A DNA stretch of 64,000 nucleotides from JAEKNW01 sp963677815. Its GTDB lineage: Bacteria > Cloacimonadota > Cloacimonadia > Cloacimonadales > JAFGVF01. Of the stretch, positions 12,001-18,100 are shown piece after piece. The notes beneath the pieces were generated by a model. It had not been told where the DNA came from. It did no database searches and was given only the letters and a program-made list of their open reading frames with translations. Position numbers and translations under genes: made by a program. The stretch is taken from assembly GCA_963677815.1 (NCBI GenBank), contig OY782499.1, forward strand, positions 186,001 through 250,000, written 5' to 3'. Within the stretch, counting starts at the first letter, position 1; every line of letters starts with the position of its first letter.

Positions 12001-14111
12001 GTTGCGTTTTCAGCAAATGCTGATACTGGAACTGATAATGTTACACTGTTGTTTGCATCAAAGTTTGATAATTCTGCATTAAATGCTGCTGGTAAATCAT
12101 TATTGTTTCTTGTGAAAACAACTTTCTGAGCATTTATTAAATTATTTACTTCTACAACAATATCAATTGAATTATCACCAGTATTAAAATACTGTTCAGT
12201 ATTATTTGCAGTAAAGTATGAGTTAACATAGAAAATAGGTGCAGTACCGTCCATGATCTGTAGACCATTATTTCCACCTTCATGACGTGAAGTTACATCA
12301 TAAGTAACAATGTCTGATGGAGTTGTTGGGTCTGGAGGAATAATTGGTGGTACATAACCATCAAAGTGGTTAACTAGTTCAACTGATTTTTGTGATGTTC
12401 TAATGTTACCTGCATTATCTTGAACATAAGCAGTAACTGTATAATCACCAGCAAGCCAATCCATATTACTAGGAGACCAACTGAAAGATCCATCACTATT
12501 AACAGCTGCATAAGCTTCTGTATTTACAAAATTAATATCTGTTTTAACAGGGGCAACTTCACCTAAAGCATTTGCAGTTGGGTAGAAATATTTTTTGAAA
12601 CTTGCATCTGAATCAGAAACAACTTCAATCCAATATTTAGCCTGTTCTTTTCTTTCTGCTTCAAGGTCATTTAAGAAGTCTCTTTTTACTGAGAAAGTGA
12701 AATATACTTCATCAGTACCGTCTAAAGAATCTTCAGGACCCCATGAATTTTGTTGTCCATCAACATTACCTGTTTCATCAATATATCTGTTTATAGTATA
12801 TCTCTGATTATCACTTGATGAATCAAATATTCTTAATTCTGAAGCAGTACCATTAAGGTTTTCGAAGATAGGGGCTGTATTATCTAAAACGAAGTCAAGA
12901 ACGTTTAACTCTGTTTCACCCTCAGTAATATCAGGATTAACAACTGGAGGTAGTGGTGTTAGATTTACACTATTACCCGCTTGGTCCATCATGCTTACTA
13001 AGGTTAAACCATAAACAGCTTCATCTAATAAGTTACCATTAACTTTTCCGTCCCAAACGAAGGTAACAACATCACCATTAACAGTAACTGTTGGGTCTGT
13101 GATATAATATTCAATAGTTCCAACGTTTGTATCAGTGTTTTCATTTTGAACTAAAATTTCAAAACCTGATGCATTGCCGTTGCTACCAAAACCAGGTATA
13201 TCAATTCTACCTGTGATAGTGTTTGGTTCTGTATCCCAATCTCCCATCATATCATTACCTGGTGAGAATCTAAACTGGTCATTATCATACAAGTCAGAAA
13301 TATTACCTAATGTAGGAGGCATTCTATCTGCTGGATAAGGATCACCATTAACATCTCCAACAATAACATTTGATGGATGGTTTTGGCTTACATTACCCCA
13401 TTGATCAGTCATTGTCATTGGGATTGTTACTGAAGCAATATATCCGGATGGACCTGGTAATCTATCAGCAATAAGTTCTGTTAAAACGTATGTTGCTGAG
13501 AAGATATTACCATTACGAGTTGTAGCCAACTCAGCTGGTCCACCAATAGATGTTAAATCTAATTTTACATCAATAACATCTTCTGTAGGGTCATTCCAAT
13601 CTCTATTGAAGACAAATTTCATTTCATCGCCAATACCGAATATTACTTTACCTACAGGAACTGATTCAATATGAGTTGAATTACTATTTGTTACAAACGG
13701 TAATTCATTATCAATCTTAAGGTAATAACTGTTTGTTGTATTTAGTGGTACTGCTCCACCATCTACAAATACAAACACTTGATAAATATCACCTTGTAAT
13801 GGTTCATTAACATTACCGGCGGTAACAATATAGTCACCCTCATAAGAGTATTGAGCTCTTCTGCTTAAATTTAAGCCAAAAGAATCTGTTTCACCAATAA
13901 TATTATCACTCTTAATTTTTACTGAGTCGATTGTTGTAGCATCAGTATCCACAGTCACATCAAAATGTACTGTGTAGCCTACAATTGCGACTTCCTGTTC
14001 GACGCCATCCGGATCGTAAATAACATGGCTGGCATCAACTGTTGTAGCAGAAAAAGCCAAGCTTGTTAGCATCACGAACAATAAGATTAAAATCGGATGT
14101 TTGTTTAACAT
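1..14111 (-). CDS. Giant Ig-like domain surface protein, C-terminus beyond left edge
   Basis: The reading frame starts at ATG 14111 and stays open to base 1, giving at least 4,703 codons. The start is supported by GGAGG at 14121-14125, nine bases upstream. The N-terminus (MLNKHPILILLFVMLTSLAF, then SATTVDA) is a signal peptide, so the protein is exported. The rest reads as dozens of beta-sandwich modules of roughly 90-120 residues, rich in Asn, Asp, Thr and Val and poor in Cys and Lys. Recurring phrases include DNTAP, DVTVTDA- and VDNQAP-like linkers typical of bacterial Ig-like and cadherin-like adhesin repeats. I see no catalytic domain. It is probably an adhesin or cell-surface fibre. Several neighbouring modules around 9000-10200 are near paralogues (both contain an N-[EQ]VVINDF/IKF-[FY]VNGV stretch), showing internal duplication. 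How the protein is anchored cannot be seen because the C-terminus is missing. Confidence 0.9.
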   Translation of the reverse strand, partial: MLNKHPILILLFVMLTSLAFSATTVDASHVIYDPDGVEQEVAIVGYTVHFDVTVDTDATTIDSVKIKSDNIIGETDSFGLNLSRRAQYSYEGDYIVTAGNVNEPLQGDIYQVFVFVDGGAVPLNTTNSYYLKIDNELPFVTNSNSTHIESVPVGKVIFGIGDEMKFVFNRDWNDPTEDVIDVKLDLTSIGGPAELATTRNGNIFSATYVLTELIADRLPGPSGYIASVTIPMTMTDQWGNVSQNHPSNVIVGDVNGDPYPADRMPPTLGNISDLYDNDQFRFSPGNDMMGDWDTEPNTITGRIDIPGFGSNGNASGFEILVQNENTDTNVGTIEYYITDPTVTVNGDVVTFVWDGKVNGNLLDEAVYGLTLVSMMDQAGNSVNLTPLPPVVNPDITEGETELNVLDFVLDNTAPIFENLNGTASELRIFDSSSDNQRYTINRYIDETGNVDGQQNSWGPEDSLDGTDEVYFTFSVKRDFLNDLEAERKEQAKYWIEVVSDSDASFKKYFYPTANALGEVAPVKTDINFVNTEAYAAVNSDGSFSWSPSNMDWLAGDYTVTAYVQDNAGNIRTSQKSVELVNHFDGYVPPIIPPDPTTPSDIVTYDVTSRHEGGNNGLQIMDGTAPIFYVNSYFTANNTEQYFNTGDNSIDIVVEVNNLINAQKVVFTRNNNDLPAAFNAELSNFDANNSVTLSVPVSAFAENATGTYTYGNATSDVKIEVITRNIDGGSFNISNVASGNRSFKIDRPEEPIWPVIVNDIVTVDPHCISPGNPSWAYDAETNPANEAGMAHNGIDKPYNEISFTIGNSSVDYEWTLRVYDPDDETKVRSITGNEIAGIGNFSETMNFANLTNSNNNIVGALSSKLLNVELKVVPEGYTDTGYIAPSTAYSYTTTRVDNQNPQILGTNAENYIPNPAGNTFYLANGINSFNFDIETSEYLVTDNGAGNTWSALVYDEDTLELVPGANVVITATPTNPTDTFTCPTTGTVGYKNFNIQATIDNFADGILENVNYTLILRTPNDFGGNPGRYNNPPFPYEADAWHTDSSEAFVHFIVLREAPQVVNASGSFYYINDDNDMVLDKATTAGDFQFNISIHGYPGITPIEVQRGVENYLFDVDFSNFTGATVSAPQVNDLGNGNWEIIYTGSYTGIANGINNGQVIEIPVELSLGFTTGDVAVHTYDFTYNGVTYDNEAPTFTDNLVPNTVDENTTLTLRYQIADAIAGTQADQVTVSCSDDTLIPDNTIATNLGNDIYEWQIAIPNNYSTNSLTFDFVAKDMLDNEETHSHTVDIIAMPTVSSVQTINMMPRHPNIIKTGDQVWVLFDLTDSERIDAVTITLNDGQVFNVASYEDGQNIFKINSFDASNYDQYEVVAANVEISHPYNGLDDSSEADSDPALTTPFVDEEQVVINDIKFFVNGVENVNNEFSAEMENDFYVEATFVAYTNQVNTVNNVVLNYTATATAGAPTLMSTVFESEEVNGYVKNTYTYRWEQNDFDYNEFISNANPPYGYVELNFSLEVGTRYDFTAIYNEPAVAVAIQDIPTVSNVNIYNVEGLDQHADQGNDINIIENHNKVKVTFELTDADRISQVVITLNNGTVETVTSGLVEGLNEVIIDDFGTANPEYSTLTVQDITITHPLEYFETESSSASTNVDVPFVDNNQVVINDFRVYVNGVQTDNYFSIDSNQNVRFEADVIAYENQLTTSNVVLTYKGIQATSAQLDNEVFESEPVTGFEKHTYTYSWDNADFDFANFENQTLGYEVVDFEINARSDFNFVADPYNQNVVALNIPEYTFNGIAPSRYVGYDPQGWFAPEHDVELTMTVNSVLANINPIAEFDNITNDFPDTNWINGTVVTTSTEPIPGVTVYSHEISWVRTPDVQACWNTYNDGDNIQIEVRYEDFFAVNPISILKDIKIDLEVPTYGQYTIVQADSNINDYATANAIPGINNLANQVNSYNFDLTLNNPQDLDSYQFDGSLFVKRIVEDDMGVSVAEDGVTIPTVTSNIDWNIVLLGSELVNGNQRALIWKITPVTNTDVENTHVVNIQFNELEDLVNHKNYAGADYNSPSDNYLAQGPTATVEFIASQADVDGITAFQYDGSDRMNAATSPFISNGQRIGLILDVEAEATDNATVTNVEILADHYNNANQGWIALAYDGANDYYFLNTDIVVNSTLGWKELEYRITYSTNEVSQQSVANVYNLIDGTTTSLDEIYVWSETLGENGMYYVTPGDLATVRVIFNSEEPLVGTVAKPYATLIDFDNILDIANPYVVPQNNISWDGTQWVAEITGIPVKDNHNQTSQTVKVSVTNITGQTSLTSDKVIAYAGAGPIVPLIEHVELVTGNATDFLAVSGTQFVNPVVNVYINTQFQEYIDDVTIEPVAGLTFGDYTVAPTAMHNSSWLVTFPVTIVDPSLFAEGQIVTLEITSYRDPFDNILTNVFEHEVELEVEVDGNDFDVTINNPGTQNPVLGSFNLAIDFTNFGETLNPAYIPAGNDFVVSGDQLVNDMNPVVNGNVANLTIDAADFTADAATLGNTDFTVTYTNIYGFEKSEVINILLDATAPQVIANGVTFNSPVGSVSYNWNDAIVYDQDFTSLVIELEDPEMFGTAGVGNIVANFDLVEIGVTPNTDAINNVNVSFNGTVAEIDFNNGYSGFDLAEGDYQITVNATDGLGNNYTDTKTFRYAHSPAGVSATTDPAITLNSGNDMELEFLVNDPDGVVNTVEFQVYYDANNDGDYTDDLANLVLQANDAVYPYGFTWNLSSPQYTSYQYNANYDGNIDGDNLDADENIRNYIVRVLTTSSQMRSVSDAQFTYSVADVTAPEVSDVLAAGSNSLQLVYDYITPANNNVNLTALVGPWTDVDYVELTVNGDVLVYDMVNPVNWIYDADDIGAVVITAKAYDFVGNVSAEADFSTVLEIVNPSYDKFYDLTLVDYTNFDSDNQIADGTIYSPSNPLTMNDVRIYTVYPNGLEGIQEIQFFVNRIETATGNVIATLPVNNDGAVNPQYGNTNVVNPANCYDATANVWNSWITVDPNLYTNNGNYDGTDYSYEFYAVLIDSNTMIEVIPQAGIVNDNANFRVDYMKPQLVVNNASVTHTSYAYYNGNTDRLVFDYVDFDGLNRNNFVVDYNAVNVADNANITIDALTNTVSIPWTGLNTIAGEGMITYNVTVTDANGNVSDITPIDVYVDNQAPQTAVASLAYMTDADNGGEAMNQLHNFDGNPIAVMADNAENLTIQIDRAQILGLSSEDTENWANQTQPWYTNTNDDIYPPVKLYRNIDGAGWVFTGLYDHEVDVNNMYQFNITVDTGAIVEFAVIAEDTRGNVEGDVIPFDGIIDNYQVDLTVNVLYPTDITTTIVNHNADDVISGLELLTANVATPANVQSVEFQYNDGLNWVAIGSDDSMADVDYQFSIANANIPFAVIPGVHIEIINSNNNTTWVELDNVNDIWTADVTLARETYVVNYYVDANNDGVIDAVEMANNFVVTENINADGFAYQFDTTTIADGSYLFRAVPFDNLDATDDIAAAVEMNLIIDNTAPAFDLTALNYVMLDSYKTLAENVEFTLDYANPNDVHTVQAWLVDVNNPANTYQIVNEVYAAYDVRPNDFSLVLAGVPDGNYYLELTVEDFVLNANNQTPVMGDDLHIDTNAPVIIAVNNANNMSGIYTETHTFTVQYTDYLAQLLDANSNGLGVKAIQATFTYNAINNLVDAKISDDGANLVFEWTPSQAMMNEVINGQDNILVNLEVALTDHNDYVSPAFNAGNFTLRSDEVGGRIMVVSDFRNGNETYHQTSVTNNAEITDVIGGNNINLYAFLPEGNNVINPNNVRFEYWDGTNWMQFAANGVWNPIANFAGTGTISGYAQYMDVNWNIANMDGDQLVRTVSEYNFGEVVNETTLHIWNSTIVPEITVSTLEGVATAEVNRGSEYVVSIGNFTSSHPEFFNQVNYMYRFLDENDNVASPWNQLSGFVANEYNWTIGMDYLFAEKVQIAVQIENIFNNIDDQASFIANGGTPYVVDIVDSQAPMVTDMTVTQAGNPVAADATVAIANNLDLAITVDNAVLDLASLVITLDGTEVHSVAYDTNNQVNPTVVNYTLDISALTTGTYQIEVTTADFVGHSYNEVFGFSVDTDVPTGNLVLEENVNGQIIRGMAYTFNANAMDNVSTAMTINYFWFDAVNNVWNPIVLDANGQWTIPQTWTIGADYDFKAEITDEYNNLGEALVTYQVFDNVTPLVANSMNTLVDDSIFNMNDEFTLTFDVDASNIINGNIELQYADVLNGTWMSLGFTPAQLNAGVTEVTFANLGLASGFYNFKAIVSDFAVPANQFEIDLASMVYFDADAPEVSFANIDNDSEFVIGEMVSITADVNYTDGTNEIAPLDVASVEFKVNGLSQALVNAAPYTYVWNTALLANVGTYTIEAIVTDNDGFINNVLQNVVVVTPDENDPYAVITAFEFNNEAISSDKMFAMVSNWGNNVTSVVAQYTTDNVNWMDFAINTVNNDPYYEFDFNAEAIPNAVAIKVNVMMNNNEESSLVYPLNVTYNAGEFELAPANGNIEIHENNLMIVDTDSMPNVIRVDENGYAGYETINEDYEFNLLVNANNELPGYWLSGIANNAAWIKFVELDAMAASNGAIVNYNNPYWFTMLDNDMPVAEHYAQLTDQVLVNSNIAGNATYTLPLTATVAAEGDIVALAWDAVLADFVEIDVEYNETDATM

Positions 14112-14128
14112 AATTTGAAACCTCCAAA

Positions 14129-14299
14129 TTACAATTTTTTTTCTAATATTTGTAAGAAATTCTCAGTAAAACCGATATTTCTTGTTTCAAAATTCATAAA
14201 TTCTTTTCTTCCTCTCTCAAAACTACCAAAACATAATGATGGCTCACCTCTGTTTTTAACATTGGTTAAAAGTCCATAAAAACCGCTTTTCATAAGCAT
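14129..14299 (-). CDS. Possible small protein (54-56 aa) just upstream of the giant gene
   Basis: An open frame runs from ATG 14299 (or ATG 14293) to TAA 14131-14129. A GGAG at 14303-14306 is nine bases from the second ATG but only three from the first, so MKSGFYGLLTNVKNRG... (54 aa) is the likelier start. The stop lies just before the GGAGG of the giant surface-protein gene, so the two could be co-transcribed and translationally coupled. The product has no signal peptide or transmembrane segment, is basic and aromatic, and I do not recognise it. It could also be a chance frame in the leader. Confidence 0.35.
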   Translation of the reverse strand: MLMKSGFYGLLTNVKNRGEPSLCFGSFERGRKEFMNFETRNIGFTENFLQILEKKL

Positions 14300-14323
14300 T
14301 CTCTCCTATTTAAATTTATTAAA

Positions 14324-14329
14324 ATTATA
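14324..14329 (-). promoter_or_regulatory. Putative -10 box for the giant surface-protein gene
   Basis: On the minus strand the sequence GGATATAAT contains a perfect TATAAT. No good -35 hexamer lies at 16-18 bases. It is the best promoter-like hexamer upstream of both the small ORF and the giant gene. Confidence 0.35.
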
Positions 14330-14761
14330 TCCGTTAAAATGTCAGAGTGCTACAAATACACTACTATAGTTGCGATTTCAAAGCAAGTTATTGATATTGT
14401 CAAGCATTTTCTCTTTTTTTTGTTTAATAAAGTTAAGAAGCCCCAGATTAGCTATTTTTTCAAAGAAAAATCCATTTTTTAAAGCTATTAGTATGTTTCA
14501 ATATCTACCACACATTTTAATTTTTTACAGTTTGATTTATTTATTTGTCTTTTTTGGCTTTATGAATATATCAATATTTTACTTTGATGAAGTATTGTCT
14601 CATTTTTTACTATTTGATGATTATTTATATATCTTTACCTTACTCGTCATCCTTACACTTTTCCTTCATGTTAACACTTTATACATTATGTATATATCCT
14701 ATACATAGACAATCTATACACCTTACCTATTATTTTCCTACAATATACAAAATCTTATTAA

Positions 14762-14788
14762 AAAACTCTAACATATTAGTAGGGTTTT
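14762..14788 (-). terminator. Hairpin followed by a U-rich tract on the minus strand
   Basis: AAAACTCTA pairs with TAGGGTTTT (one G-T pair) around a 9-nt loop. Read on the minus strand it is followed by TTTTTTAAT, as in an intrinsic terminator. No minus-strand gene lies upstream of it, so either an unannotated transcript ends here or the match is fortuitous. Confidence 0.3.
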
Positions 14789-14852
14789 GCTATTGTTGTT
14801 CTGACTTATTAGTTCTTCACAAAAAAAAGAAATAATGAAGTATGTAAAGTTC

Positions 14853-14912
14853 TCTTAAATGATAGAAAGGTTAATCAAAATTAATTATTCTTAACAGTCT
14901 TATCATTTAAGA
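14853..14912. repeat. 12-bp perfect inverted repeat in the 14.3-15.1 kb gap
   Basis: TCTTAAATGATA (14853-14864) and TATCATTTAAGA (14901-14912) are perfect reverse complements separated by 36 bases. They sit about 235 bases upstream of the sigma-54 activator gene and could be an operator or a structured leader. The rest of the 14300-15145 gap is very AT-rich and shows no convincing gene; short frames there look like chance. Confidence 0.4.
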
Positions 14913-15124
14913 CCAATTTCTTAGAATTTTTTGTTTTTTTACACGAATAATTTAATTCACTTTGCTATTAAACTGAGCATAGGAAAACAACATTGTTATT
15001 ACAGCTTAATTGCCCATTTTAAGCCCTCAACAAAAGGAAATATTAATTTATATTTTTTTTTCTTGACTAAATTGTAACGAATCTTTACAGATATTTATAC
15101 GAAGTTTACACATATTTAATCACT

Positions 15125-15130
15125 TATAAT
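15125..15130 (+). promoter_or_regulatory. Putative -10 box upstream of the sigma-54 activator gene
   Basis: A perfect TATAAT lies 16 bases before the ATG. The nearest TTTACA (15105-15110) is only 14 bases away. A second option is TTGACT at 15063-15068 with a weak -10 at 15086. I see no sigma-54 (GG/GC) site. Confidence 0.35.
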
Positions 15131-15145
15131 TTTAACGGGGTTAAC

Positions 15146-18100
15146 ATGGAAATAGTTACTAACCAAGCGATGGAAAAGTATATAGTAGAGAAGATCTCAA
15201 GGCTATCTGAACTGATTAATAAACTTGAGGAGAAAGGTTCTTCCCTTATTGAAGTGACTGGAAATTCAGGCACAGGGAAATCTCTCCTTTTTAAAAATCT
15301 TATCCAAAGATTAGAGAATAATGATAGTTTCTATCAGGTTTTAACTCCAAGAATATTTGGCCAAAATCATTTTAAAGACTTTATTCAGTTAATGACAGGA
15401 ATCAATGATAAAGACTTCAAAATGATTCATGATTTGAGTAAAGAATACAAGACAGGTCAGAAGTATGATTTCTTTTATTTTTTCAGCGAGCAATTAAAAC
15501 TTAGAGATTTTGCTCGACCTTGCATAATTTTAATAGATGATTGTAATCTACTGGATAATTACACCAAAGATTTTATTCAATATATTATTAATTACTGGCA
15601 GGATATACCATTAAAAGTAGTAGCATTTACACCAGTAAGTAACTTTACTTTTTCTAATAAATTTGTATTAGACTTCCTAAGCCAAGAAGATATTGTTAAG
15701 ATTTTGAATGTAAGTTTCCCAAATATAAAAAGTGATTTTCAGAATGAAGCTGAAATTATCAAAAATATATCCAAGGGAAATCTTTATATTGTGAATTATA
15801 TAGTATCAAGTCTTGCTAAAAGTAAAGGTAAATTAGAACTATCTAAGTTCATAGATAAAAATTTAGATTCCTTTAAGATACATACTGATATGATTGAATC
15901 TTTGACAGATGTTCAACAAGAGATTTTATTCTACATTTATTTATTAGACAATCATGCTGAGTACAAGATACTTAAGAAGATTTTTTCCAGTAAGTTAGAT
16001 AAGAATTTAGAATCTTTAACCCAATCCTATTTAGTAGTGAACCATAAGGGAATATATTATATTCACAAAGTAACTTCTTACAAAGAGTATTTTAAAACTC
16101 TTACTTTAAAGCAATATCAGGATAAAATAGAAAGTGTTGTTGATATTTTGCAACAGTTTAACTTAGAATCTTATAATATTGTTAACTACTATATTTTACT
16201 AAACGATCATAGTTCAGAGCTTTTTGATAAATCATTAGAAGCACTAAGTAATTTATATGATTATGAAAGTAAGATTGAGCTATTAACTTTTCTCTTTTCT
16301 AAACAAAAGAAAACAGATAAAAAACTTGAAATTCTCAAGCAGCTAGGTCTTGCTCATATAGATTTAAACAATTATGAGAAGGCTGTAGATTATTTTAGAG
16401 AATATTTGCATTTATGTAGTAAACACAGCAATCCTGAAGCAGAAATTATATTCTATCTTGCTTCAGCATTATTCAATTCTAATTCTTCAAATTTTGCCTT
16501 AGAGATAATTAAACAGTACTCTCCTGAAAACATTGATGTATTATGGAAGATTAAAATTCTCCTTTTGAAGTCCGATATCTTAATGGAAGGTGAAGATTTT
16601 GATGAAGCTGGCCAGATAATAGATCAAGTAATTAGTATTGCTTTCCAAATTGAAGATAAAAAAATTCAATCAAATATTCTTGGAGATACCAAAAAGTTAT
16701 CTGGTAAATTATATTACTTTAAAAATGACTATGATAAGGCAGCTGATCTTTTTATGGATGCTGAAACTTATTACAAGAAGGCTGAGAATTTTATAGGTTT
16801 AGCAGCAGTTTATAATAACATTGGTGTATTGTATCAATTCAAGGGTGAATATGATAATTCTGAAGAAATGTACAAGAAAAGCATGGAACTAGAGAAAAAT
16901 AGATATAATTTAAAAGGAATATCAGTTTGTTATAATAACTTAGGTGGTTTAATGGACGATAAGGGTAATCGTTTAGAATCGATCTACTACCTTAAAGAAG
17001 CTCTCCAAATTCAAACCTTACTTAATGATCCATATCAAATAACCAACATCTATAATAATTTAGGTGTTACATATATGGATGAGAAGAATTATAAAAATTC
17101 TGAAGATGCTTTTCGGAAGTCTTTAGAGATAGCAATAAATTTTAATTTCTTTAGAGTATTAATTCCTACATACAACAATCTAGGTACTCTTTTTAATTCT
17201 AAAGGCGACTGGGATAAAGCTATCGAATATTATCAAAAAGCTATTGATAAATGCCTTGAATATGATGATTTTGATGGACTTATTATTTCCTACAGCAATC
17301 TTGGTGAAATATATGAAAAGCGTGGTGAATTTAACATTGCCTATGACCTATATTTTAAAGGATTAGAGCTTTTACCAAAAGTTAACGATGAGAATATTAA
17401 AGCTGATTTATATGGAAATATCGGTTCTGTACTAACTAATTTACATAAGTTTAAGGAAGCTTATTCTTATCTGGTAGAAAGTCTAGATTTCTTTAAATCT
17501 GTAGATGCAAAACATAAAATAGTTGAAGGCTATCAAAAACAAGCTATGTATTTTGTAATGACTCATAATTATGAAAGTGCAGCCTATTATTTAAATCAGG
17601 CATTAGCTATCGCAGAGGAATTAAATTTAACCAACGAGCTGGGTAAATCATATTATCTGAAAGCAATTTTGGAAAGAGATGATGCTGAATCTGCTAAAGA
17701 ATATATTCTAAAATCTATAGAACTCTTCTTATCTAATTCCAAGCAATATGAATTAGCTCAAGCAAACTATCTTCTAGCAACTATTCTTGCAGAAGCACAA
17801 GACTGGGAACAGGCCTTAGAAATTCTCAATAACAATAGAAAATCTATTAAAAAATTTGGTGCTATAAAACTTTTAGAAAAGAATGATATTCTTATTGCAA
17901 ATATCACTAAAGAGCATAAGGCAGAATTAGAAGGTTCAAGAAATCAAGTAGAACTTACTAATAAATTTTATGAAATTACTAAAGACTTAGGAACTATAAC
18001 TAATTTTGACACCCTGCTTGAAGAATCTTCAAATAAACTAGTAGAATTTTCAGAAGCAGACAGTGCTATTGTATGTCTTTATAACAACCAAGCTATTAAA

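Noticed and set aside
1282..12807. Short plus-strand frames within 1-14 kb
   Set aside because: They are shadows of the giant minus-strand gene; none has an RBS or plausible composition.
14370..14835. Two overlapping plus-strand hydrophobic frames of 112 and 83 aa
   Set aside because: The region is extremely AT-rich, so Phe/Leu/Ile/Tyr-rich frames arise by chance. There is no RBS and the frames overlap each other.
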